Assembly (NCBI GenBank): GCA_037318855.1
Contig: CP134874.1
Location: forward strand, 2,356,598 to 2,420,597
Length of the DNA: 64,000 bases
Direction of reading: 5' to 3'
Origin: Candidatus Sedimenticola sp. (ex Thyasira tokunagai)
Lineage (GTDB): Bacteria; Pseudomonadota; Gammaproteobacteria; Chromatiales; Chromatiaceae
Below the pieces are notes generated by a model, which was not told where the DNA came from, searched no databases, and saw only the letters and a list, made by a program, of their open reading frames with translations. The position numbers were made by a program, and so were the translations under genes. Positions 16,984 to 26,372 of this stretch are shown here, in pieces; the first letter of the stretch is position 1, and every line of letters begins with the position of its first letter.

Positions 16984-18297
16984 ATGCGCAAACAGGACGC
17001 CGAGCTGATCACCAACGCCAGAGCCGTGATACTGGAACAGGCTCCACGGGGTGGGCGTTTCCTTATCTGGTCCTTGATCGCTTTTCTCGCCTTCGCCCTG
17101 GTCTGGATTCAGCAGGCCGAGATTGACACCATTACACGCGGTACCGGCAAGGTAATCCCATCCCGTCAGCTCCAGGTGATACAGAACCTGGAGGGTGGCA
17201 TCGTCTCCGAGATTCTAGTCAACGAGGGGGATATTATCGAAAAGAACGCCCCCCTGCTGAAGATTGATGATGTCCGTTTCTCCTCCTCATTCCGGGAGAG
17301 TCAGCTGCAGTACTTTACACTCCTTATCAAAGTGTCCCGTCTGGAGGCTGAAGCGAAGCAAAAGAAGTTCACACCTCCCAAGGAGCTGAGGGAAAAGTAT
17401 CCCGGTCTTGTCAGCAGGGAGTTGGAACTGTACCAATCCCGGGCCAACCAATTGGCTGCCACCTCCCAGATTCTGGAGCAGCAAGCCAGCCAACGGCAAA
17501 GTGAGCTATCGGAGTTGTTCTCCAAGCGGCGCCAGTACAAGGAGAGCTACAATCTTGCCAACAGAGAGTTGGAACTGACAGCCCCGCTGATCGAGGATGG
17601 CGCAGTCTCCGAAGTAGATATCCTGCGACTGAAACGCTCGGTCAACGATCTGGAGGGTGAGCTCAACTCCACCAATATCAACATCCCACGGGCGAGATCG
17701 AAACTGAAGGAGGCGGGGAGAAAGATTGAGGAGAACAGGCTCTCATTTTTGAACAAGGTACGCAGTGAACTCAATGAGGTACAGTCAGAGATGTCCCGTC
17801 TCCAGGAATCGAATATCGCCCTGAAAGACCGTGTACAACGGACGCTGGTCCGGTCGCCGGTACGCGGCCGTATCAATCGCCTGTTGGTCAATACCATCGG
17901 CGGTGTCATTCAACCCGGCATGGATCTGGTTGAGATCGTCCCTTTGGATGACTCCCTGTTGGTGGAGGCCCGCATCCGTCCACGCGATATCGGCTTCCTC
18001 CATCCGGGACAGGAGGCAATGGTCAAATTCACCGCTTACGACTTCGCAGTATATGGTGGTCTCAAGGCCCATCTTGAGTACATCAGTGCCGACAGCATTA
18101 CGGATGAACAGGGAGATCCCTTCTATCATGTACGCGTAAGGACGAAAGAGAGCCATCTTAAGAGCGCGACGGGTAATCTGGCTATCATCCCGGGCATGCT
18201 CGCTGACATCGATGTCCAGACAGGGAAGAAAACAGTGCTGGAGTATCTTCTGAAGCCGGTATTACGTGCAAGAGAGTATGCATTGAAGGAACGCTAA
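16984..18297 (+). CDS. Type I secretion membrane-fusion protein, HlyD family (LapC type)
   Basis: A 437-residue periplasmic adaptor joining the ABC exporter to the TolC channel. It has one membrane helix near the N-terminus (~25-43), a first half-lipoyl segment (VIQNLEGGIVSEILVNEGD) and a long coiled-coil hairpin (~95-285, rich in E/R/L). The second lipoyl half (VRSPVRGRINRL) and a beta-barrel with the family signature near IIPGMLADIDVQTGKKTVLEYLL follow. It lies between the ABC gene (12 bases) and the LuxR-type gene (3 bases), in one operon. Confidence 0.93.
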   Translation: MRKQDAELITNARAVILEQAPRGGRFLIWSLIAFLAFALVWIQQAEIDTITRGTGKVIPSRQLQVIQNLEGGIVSEILVNEGDIIEKNAPLLKIDDVRFSSSFRESQLQYFTLLIKVSRLEAEAKQKKFTPPKELREKYPGLVSRELELYQSRANQLAATSQILEQQASQRQSELSELFSKRRQYKESYNLANRELELTAPLIEDGAVSEVDILRLKRSVNDLEGELNSTNINIPRARSKLKEAGRKIEENRLSFLNKVRSELNEVQSEMSRLQESNIALKDRVQRTLVRSPVRGRINRLLVNTIGGVIQPGMDLVEIVPLDDSLLVEARIRPRDIGFLHPGQEAMVKFTAYDFAVYGGLKAHLEYISADSITDEQGDPFYHVRVRTKESHLKSATGNLAIIPGMLADIDVQTGKKTVLEYLLKPVLRAREYALKER

Positions 18298-18300
18298 GCC

Positions 18301-18939
18301 ATGGCAATGGATCTATTTTTCTGCAGCGCCAGTCGACCCGTCCGCCAACGTTGGGGGATGGCTCTGCATGGTGCCAAACAATTCCAGGTTATTGAGCAGT
18401 GGGATGCGTTGGAGCTCCAACTGAAGAACAGGAGCAATCCCATCATCCTGCTACATCTCTCCTTGCCGGGATTTGAGGCTGTCGATAGTTTCCGGCAGCT
18501 GCATCAGGCGCACCCCAAGGCAAGAATTATCGCCTTTTCCGACCACCCTGATCACGCAGAGGGAACGGCCTACCTGAAAGAGGGGGCCAATGGCTACTGC
18601 AACACCTATATCGCCCCGACTCTCCTTGAGCAGGTGATTGAGGTTGTGGAGATGGGAGAGGTTTGGGTGGGCTGGGATCTGATGCAGGAGCTGATCATCA
18701 GGCTGGGAGGTGATCAGACAAATAATATGCAATGTGAAGCACTACAGCGCATTTTGACACCACGGGAACATGAGATTGCGACCTGCATCGCCAGCGGAGA
18801 AAACAACAAACAGATCGCCTCCCGCTACGGCATCTCAGAGCGGACCGTTAAAAACCACCTGAGTGCGATCTTCCGCAAAACCGGAGTTCAGGACCGTCTT
18901 CACCTTGCACTGCTGTGCAGGGGCGGAGATTCACAATAA
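18301..18939 (+). CDS. LuxR/NarL-type regulator with atypical receiver domain
   Basis: A 212-residue two-domain protein. Residues ~3-125 have the fold pattern of a response-regulator receiver, but the phospho-acceptor position is His52 (ILLHLSLPG instead of ILLDLSLPG), so normal phosphorylation is unlikely. The family's LKEGANGY segment is kept. The C-terminal LuxR-type HTH (LTPREHEIATCIASG...ISERTVKNHLSAIF, ~150-205) should bind DNA. It is the third gene of the secretion operon, starting three bases after the adaptor stop. Adhesin expression is the obvious target by position, but this is inference. Confidence 0.87.
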   Translation: MAMDLFFCSASRPVRQRWGMALHGAKQFQVIEQWDALELQLKNRSNPIILLHLSLPGFEAVDSFRQLHQAHPKARIIAFSDHPDHAEGTAYLKEGANGYCNTYIAPTLLEQVIEVVEMGEVWVGWDLMQELIIRLGGDQTNNMQCEALQRILTPREHEIATCIASGENNKQIASRYGISERTVKNHLSAIFRKTGVQDRLHLALLCRGGDSQ

Positions 18940-19019
18940 CAACTGTAGCTGTTGTCACCTCCAAGAAAGCAGGAAACTCCAGTGTTGGCCGAATCGTAAC
19001 CAAAGCGTTTTCTATCCTT

Positions 19020-19306
19020 CGCTGACCGCCAAGGAAGGCTGAAAGCCGAGGCGGTTAGTCCCCGGTAGTCGCGAGGCGATACTGGATGCCCGGCGTGCGC
19101 ATAGCGCCAGAGGGAATCCAAAGATCGCATACGAACGCGACGTCAAGTCATCTCGGGAGTCAGCGACGAAGCAGTAACGAGCTTGCGATGTTATTGCGTA
19201 GTGCTGGAGACCGGGACGGCCGGGGCAATAATAGGCTGTCGAAGATTGAGTGCAAAAGGGGGACTCGGATGTCCCGTTTTGCATCACGAAATCGAAGACT
19301 CGCTTA
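19020..19306 (-). mobile_element. Dispersed 287-bp structured non-coding element, copy 3 (upstream of adhesin)
   Basis: Almost identical to copy 2 with the same ends and orientation. It lies between the LuxR-type gene and the adhesin gene, taking up 287 of the 490 bases there, and ends 123 bases before the adhesin ATG. No target duplication is visible (flanks CCTT and TTGT). It may separate the adhesin from its original promoter or supply a new one. Confidence 0.86.
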
Positions 19307-19429
19307 TTGTTTTAATTGCCTTTTTTTGTAGTACCTAAGTCCTATAGCCGATTCTGCAATCTTCATCCATCTTCATGGTAAGAGATATTTTCAGACTGGG
19401 TTACTAATACGGCTTCAGAGGTACTCATC

Positions 19430-22400
19430 ATGACCACATCCACTACAACCAATCCCATCGGCTTCGTAGAATTTGTAAAGGGTGCAGTAACTGCCTCAAC
19501 CGACGGTGTGTTCCGAACGTTGGTGCTGGGAGATCCGGTATTCGCTAACGATACAATTCTCACTGGTGACGCCGGCATCGTCACTCTCCTCCTCAACGAT
19601 GGCACCCGTATGGATCTCGGACGCAACTCCGAAGCGGTCCTGGACAGTGAGGTCTACGATATTGCGGCTGTTGAAGACGTGGCGGCCGCCATCGCATCGG
19701 TAGAAGCGATCCAAGAGGCAATCCTGGCGGGTGCAGATCCGACAGCATTGCTTCCACCGACTGCCGCCGGCCCTACAGCTGCCGGTGCGCCGGGAGAGGA
19801 TGGAGGCGGTCATGACTTCGTCACTGTTGAACTCACTGGTCAGCGCGCGGCTCCCGAGAGCGGATTCGAGACCACAGGTCTCGCCTTTGCCTTTGATCAG
19901 CCGGAAGGAGAGGTCATATATCTTGCGGATGAGCCTCTGCCGGTCATCTCTATTGCGGATAACCTAGGCTACGAACGCAATCCTGTACGTGAAGTTGACA
20001 GCGATCCAGATAGCTTCATCACATTTGAGGTTACCCGTTCCGGCCCCATCGACGGCACCAGTAGTGTCCACTATGAGGTAATGCCGGGTTCCGTTGGCCC
20101 GAATGGCGCTCAGGAAGGTAATGACTACAACGGTCTCCTCTACGATGCTCTTACTGGCGATGTCACTTTCGCCCCGGGCGAGACATCCGTCATGATCAAG
20201 CTCGATATCACAGATGATTTCATGCCGGAAGAGACTGAGACCTTTACTGTCGTCCTCAGCAACCCGGACAACGCCACCATCGACGACGGCGAAGCGCTCG
20301 GCACCATCATTGATGACGATATGCCTGTTGTCAGTATCAACAATATCGAAGGCTCCATAGTCGAGGAGGGTGACTATGTGGGATTTGAGGTAAGCCTGAA
20401 TTATGCAGGCACCCAAGATACCACCGTAGCACTCTCTGCTTCTGACGGTAGCGCGGTCAGCAGTGATGACGGCGGCACAGCCTATGACGACACCGACTAT
20501 GACAGCGCTCAGTTCTATATCTGGAACGGCACCTCCTACGAGGCCCTCTCCGGCAACCAGCTGACCCTTAGTGCTGGCGAGATGAGCCAAACAGTCTATC
20601 TCCAGACTTTCAATAACGATCCGCCATTCAACGAGGTGATGGAGAACCTTAGCGTAACAGTTGATGCTGTTAGTGGCGCCACCGGCTCCGACAGTGCCTT
20701 CGGTTACATCACCGACAGTGATCTGCCGACCGTGAGCATCGCGCCGAATGCAGAGGGCGACATCGTGGAGGAAGGCAATGCCCTGGCCTTTGATGTCTCC
20801 TTGGATGATGCAAGCGATCAGGCCGCTACCGTCAATCTCTCGTTCACCGGCGGCAGCGCCAGTAGCTCGAGCGATTACACACAGGTGTTCTATGCCGATG
20901 CGGCACTGACCGAAGTGATTACCTCGGTCACCTTCCAGCCCGGTGATACCCTGGCCACGGTCTATGTCGGCACCATCGACAACGCCCCGCCGTTCAACGA
21001 ACTGGACGAGACGGTGCAGGTTACCGCCAGCGCCGGCGCTGGAGCACAAGGCAGCGACAATGCCATCGGCACCATCACCGACAGTGATCTGCCGACCGTG
21101 AGCATCGCGCCGAATGCAGAGGGCGACATCGTGGAGGAAGGCAATGCCCTGGCCTTTGATGTCTCCTTGGATGATGCAAGCGATCAGGCCGCTACCGTCA
21201 ATCTCTCGTTCACCGGCGGCAGCGCCAGTAGCTCGAGCGATTACACACAGGTGTTCTATGCCGATGCGGCACTGACCGAAGTGATTACCTCGGTCACCTT
21301 CCAGCCCGGTGATACCCTGGCCACGGTCTATGTCGGCACCATCGACAACGACCCACCGTTCAACGAACTGGACGAGACGGTGCAGGTTACCGCCACTGCC
21401 GGTGCCGGAGCACAAGGCAGCGACAATGCCATCGGCACCATCACCGACAGTGATCTGCCGACCGTGAGCATCGCGCCGAATGCAGAGGGCGACATCGTGG
21501 AGGAAGGCAATGCCCTGGCCTTTGATGTCTCCTTGGATGATGCAAGCGATCAGGCCGCTACCGTCAATCTCTCGTTCACCGGCGGCAGCGCCAGTAGCTC
21601 GAGCGATTACACACAGGTGTTCTATGCCGATGCGGCACTGACCGAAGTGATTACCTCGGTCACCTTCCAGCCCGGTGATACCCTGGCCACGGTCTATGTC
21701 GGCACCATCGACAACGACCCACCGTTCAACGAACTGGACGAGACGGTGCAGGTTACCGCCACTGCCGGTGCCGGAGCACAAGGCAGCGACAATGCCATCG
21801 GCACCATCACCGACAGTGATCTGCCGACCGTGAGCATCGCGCCGAATGCAGAGGGCGACATCGTGGAGGAAGGCAATGCCCTGGCCTTTGATGTCTCCTT
21901 GGATGATGCAAGCGATCAGGCCGCTACCGTCAATCTCTCGTTCACCGGCGGCAGCGCCAGTAGCTCGAGCGATTACACACAGGTGTTCTATGCCGATGCG
22001 GCACTGACCGAAGTGATCACCTCGGTCACCTTCCAGCCCGGTGATACCCTGGCCACGGTCTATGTCGGCACCATCGACAACGACCCGCCGTTCAACGAAC
22101 TGGACGAGACGGTGCAGGTTACCGCCACTGCCGGCGCTGGAGCACAAGGCAGTGACAATGCCATCGGCACCATCACCGACAGTGATCTGCCGACCGTGAG
22201 CATCGCGCCGAATGCAGAGGGCGACATCGTGGAGGAAGGCAATGCCCTGGCCTTTGATGTCTCCTTGGATGATGCAAGCGATCAGGCCGCTACCGTCAAT
22301 CTCTCGTTCACCGGCGGCAGCGCCAGTAGCTCGAGCGATTACACACAGGTGTTCTATGCCGATGCGGCACTGACCGAAGTGATCACCTCGGTCACCTTCC

Positions 22401-24505
22401 AGCCCGGTGATACCCTGGCCACGGTCTATGTCGGCACCATCGACAACGACCCGCCGTTCAACGAACTGGACGAGACGGTGCAGGTTACCGCCACTGCCGG
22501 CGCTGGAGCACAAGGCAGTGACAATGCCATCGGCACCATCACCGACAGTGATCTGCCGACCGTGAGCATCGCGCCGAATGCAGAGGGCGACATCGTGGAG
22601 GAAGGCAATGCCCTGGCCTTTGATGTCTCCTTGGATGATGCAAGCGATCAGGCCGCTACCGTCAATCTCTCGTTCACCGGCGGCAGCGCCAGTAGCTCGA
22701 GCGATTACACACAGGTGTTCTATGCCGATGCGGCACTGACCGAAGTGATTACCTCGGTCACCTTCCAGCCCGGTGATACCCTGGCCACGGTCTATGTCGG
22801 CACCATCGACAACGACCCGCCGTTCAACGAACTGGACGAGACGGTGCAGGTTACCGCCACTGCCGGCGCTGGAGCACAAGGCAGTGACAATGCCATCGGC
22901 ACCATCACCGACAGTGATCTGCCGACCATCAACATCTCTGGTGGCGATTCTGTCGAGGAAGGCGGATGGCTGGTCTATCACGTCTATCTCAACGATGTCA
23001 GTGATCAAACGGTTAATGCGGATATCGGTTTTGGCACAGCAGGCACCGCAAATGCTGATGACTTCGTGGCCATCCTCTACTCGGCCATGGATGATACCAG
23101 TGCACCGGTCACAGAGATCGAGTTTGCTCCGGGTCAGACCGAGACTTATGTCTACGTCAAGACCACCGACAATGACCCACCGTACGAAGAACCGATGGAA
23201 ACGGTCGAGGTCGAGCTGAGCGGTTTCAGTGGTGATGCCATTGCCGGTACGACTGAGGCACTTGGCTACATCACAGATGCTACGCTGCCTCCCCACATCC
23301 TGACCGGTGCATTGATCACCAACTCCAATAATGAGACGCAGATCCTGCGGATGACCTTGGAGGATCCTGATAATCCGGATCATGTATTCACCACATTGAT
23401 CACTCTGGAGTCAGAGGGACAGCAGGGCAGCATCTTCACCGAGTTCGCACTGGATGCGGGTTTCGATATCGATCCCACGGTGACATACGTTGCCAGCCTG
23501 CAGTGGGTGTCTGGTCCCAAGGCGCTGGTCACTGACTTTGAGCTTGAAGGGGTGGTCATCATTGAGGGTACGACAGGCCTGAACTACCTCGTCTCTCAGT
23601 CGACAGATCACATGATTCGGGCCCACATCAGGCCGGGAGATGGACCTACTGGGCTTATCTTACTGGAGGAAATCACTACGCCCGACTCTATCGACGGCCA
23701 CAATGCGGGTGGTAATACCCTCAATGGAACGGCAGAGGACGATGTGATCGCCGGTCGCGATGGTGACGACATCCTCAATGGCTATGCAGGCAACGATGTA
23801 CTGTTTGGCGGCGAGGGAGCCGATACCATGGACGGTGGTGCCGGCGAGGATACGGCGACCTACTTCGACTCCGATGATCCGGTCTACGTCAATCTCTCCA
23901 GCGCCTCTTACACAGCACCCGACGGTACAGTAGTGGCACCGGGTGCCCACGGCGGTGATGCTCAGGGTGATATTCTCACCAACATCGAGAACGTGGTTGG
24001 CAGCGAGGATGGTGACGACATCCTGGTAGCCGATGGCGGCAACACTCTTATCGGCCTGGCGGGTGATGACATCTTGGTTGGCGGCGACGGCAACGACGTG
24101 CTGATCGGCGGTTTCGATGAGGATACGCTGTACGGCGGCGCCGGCAACGACATCCTGGACGGCAACTCCGATCCTGACATCATGACTGGCGGAACGGGAG
24201 ACGACATGTTCCTCTATCGCCACTTCGACGATGCCGGCGATAGGATTACCGACTACAACCAGAATGAGGGCGGTGAAAATGACGTCATCGACATAGCCCA
24301 ACTACTGGTTGGCTTCACGGCAGATCCTGACACCATCGGCCAGTTCGTGCAGCTCGAGGTTCAGGGCGGTGACACCATGTTGAGTGTGCTTGATCCCAAA
24401 GACAGCTCATTCGTCGATATGGGACTGCTCGAAGGTGTAGTTACCGGCGATATGGTAACCCTGGTCATTGATGAGCTGGGGACGGAGGTGACCGTACCGG
24501 TATAA
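19430..24505 (+). CDS. LapA-like RTX/Calx-beta biofilm adhesin, type I secreted
   Basis: A 1691-residue surface adhesin. The N-terminal retention module (~1-105, GFVEFVKGAVTAST...) keeps the protein plugged in the outer-membrane channel, followed by two tandem LapG sites, TAAG at 111-114 and 116-119. Residues ~170-425 hold two divergent Calx-beta domains. Six near-identical 122-residue Calx-beta repeats follow (~428-1159), then a more divergent one (~1160-1280). An all-beta region precedes the RTX block (~1425-1595; GGNTLNGTAEDD, GGDGNDVLIGG), which binds Ca2+. The C-terminus is the uncleaved secretion signal. AGAGGT lies ~8 bases before the ATG. The exporter, adaptor and TolC genes are adjacent and LapG is at 13.6 kb. 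Confidence 0.93.
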   Translation: MTTSTTTNPIGFVEFVKGAVTASTDGVFRTLVLGDPVFANDTILTGDAGIVTLLLNDGTRMDLGRNSEAVLDSEVYDIAAVEDVAAAIASVEAIQEAILAGADPTALLPPTAAGPTAAGAPGEDGGGHDFVTVELTGQRAAPESGFETTGLAFAFDQPEGEVIYLADEPLPVISIADNLGYERNPVREVDSDPDSFITFEVTRSGPIDGTSSVHYEVMPGSVGPNGAQEGNDYNGLLYDALTGDVTFAPGETSVMIKLDITDDFMPEETETFTVVLSNPDNATIDDGEALGTIIDDDMPVVSINNIEGSIVEEGDYVGFEVSLNYAGTQDTTVALSASDGSAVSSDDGGTAYDDTDYDSAQFYIWNGTSYEALSGNQLTLSAGEMSQTVYLQTFNNDPPFNEVMENLSVTVDAVSGATGSDSAFGYITDSDLPTVSIAPNAEGDIVEEGNALAFDVSLDDASDQAATVNLSFTGGSASSSSDYTQVFYADAALTEVITSVTFQPGDTLATVYVGTIDNAPPFNELDETVQVTASAGAGAQGSDNAIGTITDSDLPTVSIAPNAEGDIVEEGNALAFDVSLDDASDQAATVNLSFTGGSASSSSDYTQVFYADAALTEVITSVTFQPGDTLATVYVGTIDNDPPFNELDETVQVTATAGAGAQGSDNAIGTITDSDLPTVSIAPNAEGDIVEEGNALAFDVSLDDASDQAATVNLSFTGGSASSSSDYTQVFYADAALTEVITSVTFQPGDTLATVYVGTIDNDPPFNELDETVQVTATAGAGAQGSDNAIGTITDSDLPTVSIAPNAEGDIVEEGNALAFDVSLDDASDQAATVNLSFTGGSASSSSDYTQVFYADAALTEVITSVTFQPGDTLATVYVGTIDNDPPFNELDETVQVTATAGAGAQGSDNAIGTITDSDLPTVSIAPNAEGDIVEEGNALAFDVSLDDASDQAATVNLSFTGGSASSSSDYTQVFYADAALTEVITSVTFQPGDTLATVYVGTIDNDPPFNELDETVQVTATAGAGAQGSDNAIGTITDSDLPTVSIAPNAEGDIVEEGNALAFDVSLDDASDQAATVNLSFTGGSASSSSDYTQVFYADAALTEVITSVTFQPGDTLATVYVGTIDNDPPFNELDETVQVTATAGAGAQGSDNAIGTITDSDLPTINISGGDSVEEGGWLVYHVYLNDVSDQTVNADIGFGTAGTANADDFVAILYSAMDDTSAPVTEIEFAPGQTETYVYVKTTDNDPPYEEPMETVEVELSGFSGDAIAGTTEALGYITDATLPPHILTGALITNSNNETQILRMTLEDPDNPDHVFTTLITLESEGQQGSIFTEFALDAGFDIDPTVTYVASLQWVSGPKALVTDFELEGVVIIEGTTGLNYLVSQSTDHMIRAHIRPGDGPTGLILLEEITTPDSIDGHNAGGNTLNGTAEDDVIAGRDGDDILNGYAGNDVLFGGEGADTMDGGAGEDTATYFDSDDPVYVNLSSASYTAPDGTVVAPGAHGGDAQGDILTNIENVVGSEDGDDILVADGGNTLIGLAGDDILVGGDGNDVLIGGFDEDTLYGGAGNDILDGNSDPDIMTGGTGDDMFLYRHFDDAGDRITDYNQNEGGENDVIDIAQLLVGFTADPDTIGQFVQLEVQGGDTMLSVLDPKDSSFVDMGLLEGVVTGDMVTLVIDELGTEVTVPV
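20711..22906 (+). repeat. Six tandem 366-bp repeats inside the adhesin gene
   Basis: Units begin at 20711, 21077, 21443, 21809, 22175 and 22541, each 366 bases (122 codons) with only scattered single-base differences; the first unit differs most (NAPPFNE and TASAG). A seventh unit starts at 22907 but diverges after 20 bases. Such near-identity shows recent unequal exchange or gene conversion, so repeat number is likely to vary between strains and could be collapsed in assembly. Confidence 0.95.
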
Positions 24506-24530
24506 CCGCTTCAACCACTCCAACCAGGGA

Positions 24531-24555
24531 GTCGGCCCCCGAGTCGGGGGCCGGC
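24531..24555 (+). terminator. GC-rich hairpin after the adhesin gene
   Basis: An 11-base stem (GTCGGCCCCCG with its complement, one G-U pair) and a three-base loop, 25 bases after the adhesin stop. The T run is poor, so it may be a 3' stabilising hairpin or a partial terminator that lowers tolC expression relative to the adhesin. Confidence 0.6.
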
Positions 24556-24839
24556 TTATGTACATAGGACGTACGGTATGCCGCAGGTGCAGGGACGATG
24601 TAAAGGTTGCGGGAGTCCATGGATGGACGGGGCGGCCTCACAGGAGCCACATCAGGAGACAAATAAATACCCTTATACGCCATAGTTAAAGTTGTTTATT
24701 AGCTAAAGCTATACAACCTGTTGAATTTTATATTATTTGAGTATATTGTCCTAAGTAACGAATTCTGGCATTGATTTTTTGACCATTAGAGTCAAAATAG
24801 GCCATCTATAAAAAAGGGAATCGGGGAGATTTTCCAAGC

Positions 24840-26156
24840 ATGAACGCACTCAAATCCGCCGCCGGAGCAACTATCCTTTCCATGGGCCTGATGGCCGCCT
24901 CAACGGGCCACGCCGTATCGTTGCAGGACGCCATCCAGCATACCCTCACAACCAGTCCCGATATATTGATGACTACCAATGAGCGGTTGGCCAGAGACGA
25001 GGAAGTACGCCAGGCACGTTCCGGCTACTATCCGGAGATCGATGCCAACGCAGGCATCGGCTATGAGTGGACAGACAGCCCCACCACACGGAGCTCCGCG
25101 CCCAGCAACGGCGACGAGGAGCTGACCCGTAAAGAGGCTTCCCTTGAGCTTCGGCAGATGCTGTTCGACGGCTTCGCCACCAAGAGCGAAGTGGAGCGGC
25201 AGCAGGCGCGGGTGAGTTCCGCCAGCCATAAAGTCTGGGAGACGAAGGAAAAAACCTCATTACGGGCCGTAGAGGTCTATCTGGAGCTACTGAGACAGAA
25301 GAATCTGCTGGCGCTGGCCGAGGAGAATCTCCTGGCTCATCAACGTATCTTTGACCAGATCGAGCGCCGCAGTGAGTCCGGTGTGGCCCGCAAGGCGGAT
25401 CTGGAGCAGATCACGGGCCGTCTGGCCCTGGCAGATTCCAATGTAATCGCCAGCAAGAACAATGTGATTGAGGCAGAAGCCAATTATCAGCGGGTTATTG
25501 GGAATCGTCCCGAGGATAGCCTGGAGCGGCCAACCGTCCCTGCCGATGCTATCCCCGCTACGGTAGAAGCCGCTGTGGCAAAGGGAATGGAAAACCATCC
25601 AACGCTGAAATCAGCCCAGTCTGATATCGATGCCACTACGGCTCAGCATCGTGCCGCCAAGCACGCCTTCTATCCCCGCTTCGACCTCGAGGTGAAGCGT
25701 ACCTGGAACGATGACCTGGATGGGGTAATGGGCAAAAACGAAGACTTCACTGCCATGCTGCGTATGCGCTGGAATCTGTACAAGGGCCACAAAGATCAGG
25801 CACGCAGGAACGAGACGGCCCACCTAATCAATGAAGCCAAGGACATTCATAACCGGGCAGTGCGCCAGGCTGAAGAGGGGATTCGTCTCTCCTGGGCGAG
25901 CTATGAGGCCACCACTGGACAGCTTAACTTCCTTCAGAAGCACGTCGATGCCAGCAAGGCTACCCGCAAGGCCTATGGCAAACAGTTTGACATAGGCCAG
26001 CGCTCACTGCTCGACCTGCTGGATACCGAGAATGAGGTATTCGAATCCAGTAAGGCTCACCTGACTGCCGACCACACCAACCTGTTTGCCCAGTATCGCA
26101 TTCTTACCGGCATGGGTACGCTGTTGGAGAGCATCGGTATCAGCAAAGAGCAATAA
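24840..26156 (+). CDS. TolC-family outer-membrane channel (LapE type)
   Basis: A 438-residue outer-membrane efflux protein, the exit duct of the type I secretion system. The signal peptide (~1-25, ending GHAVS) is followed by two OEP repeats: SLQDAIQHTLTTSPDI starts the first, and a matching helix-strand unit starts near residue 240 (VEAAVAKGMENHPTLKSA). The family-typical RSLLDLLDTENEVFES lies near 385. Its position after the adhesin and in the same direction as the ABC and adaptor genes supports a dedicated adhesin exporter. A strong terminator follows. Confidence 0.93.
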   Translation: MNALKSAAGATILSMGLMAASTGHAVSLQDAIQHTLTTSPDILMTTNERLARDEEVRQARSGYYPEIDANAGIGYEWTDSPTTRSSAPSNGDEELTRKEASLELRQMLFDGFATKSEVERQQARVSSASHKVWETKEKTSLRAVEVYLELLRQKNLLALAEENLLAHQRIFDQIERRSESGVARKADLEQITGRLALADSNVIASKNNVIEAEANYQRVIGNRPEDSLERPTVPADAIPATVEAAVAKGMENHPTLKSAQSDIDATTAQHRAAKHAFYPRFDLEVKRTWNDDLDGVMGKNEDFTAMLRMRWNLYKGHKDQARRNETAHLINEAKDIHNRAVRQAEEGIRLSWASYEATTGQLNFLQKHVDASKATRKAYGKQFDIGQRSLLDLLDTENEVFESSKAHLTADHTNLFAQYRILTGMGTLLESIGISKEQ

Positions 26157-26177
26157 AATAGCAGATACACACTACTT

Positions 26178-26213
26178 AAAAACCGCCGACCGGTAACGAT
26201 CGGCGGTTTTTTT
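26178..26213 (+). terminator. Intrinsic terminator after tolC
   Basis: A 12-base stem (AAAAACCGCCGA with its complement), a ten-base loop and seven T, starting 22 bases after the tolC stop. It closes the adhesin-tolC unit. Confidence 0.88.
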
Positions 26214-26372
26214 GTTTGCCCAGCGCAGCTGGCAAACCCAGCCTGCGATACGCAGGCGTCACCCCGAGCGAGGGGAAGACAACCTGAATGGCAAGGGCGT
26301 TACAGGTAATGGTGGGGTCTGAAGGAAGCCATAGGAAGTGAGTAGCACATAGCGTAAGCGAACCTGCTCGAA
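26214..26372 (+). ncRNA. Hairpin-dense stretch, possible group II intron fragment
   Basis: About 160 bases between the tolC terminator and element copy 4, packed with hairpins: GTTTGCC/GGCAAAC (26214-26237), GCCTGCG/CGCAGGC (26241-26257), CCCC/GGGG (26262-26275). The segment GGGGTCTGAAGGAAGCC (26314-26330), preceded by GGCAAGGGCGTTAC (26290-26303), resembles from memory domain I of some bacterial group II introns. No reverse transcriptase is nearby, so at most this is a fragment. Open frames here are spurious. Confidence 0.35.

Noticed and set aside
20711..22906. CRISPR-like regular repeats
   Set aside because: The units are 366 bases, contiguous and in frame within a gene, with no spacers; they encode Calx-beta domains.
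19964..23383. 1139-codon open frame on the minus strand across the adhesin
   Set aside because: It mirrors the adhesin repeats exactly, has no ribosome binding site and its composition is that of an antisense shadow of a repetitive, GC-biased gene.
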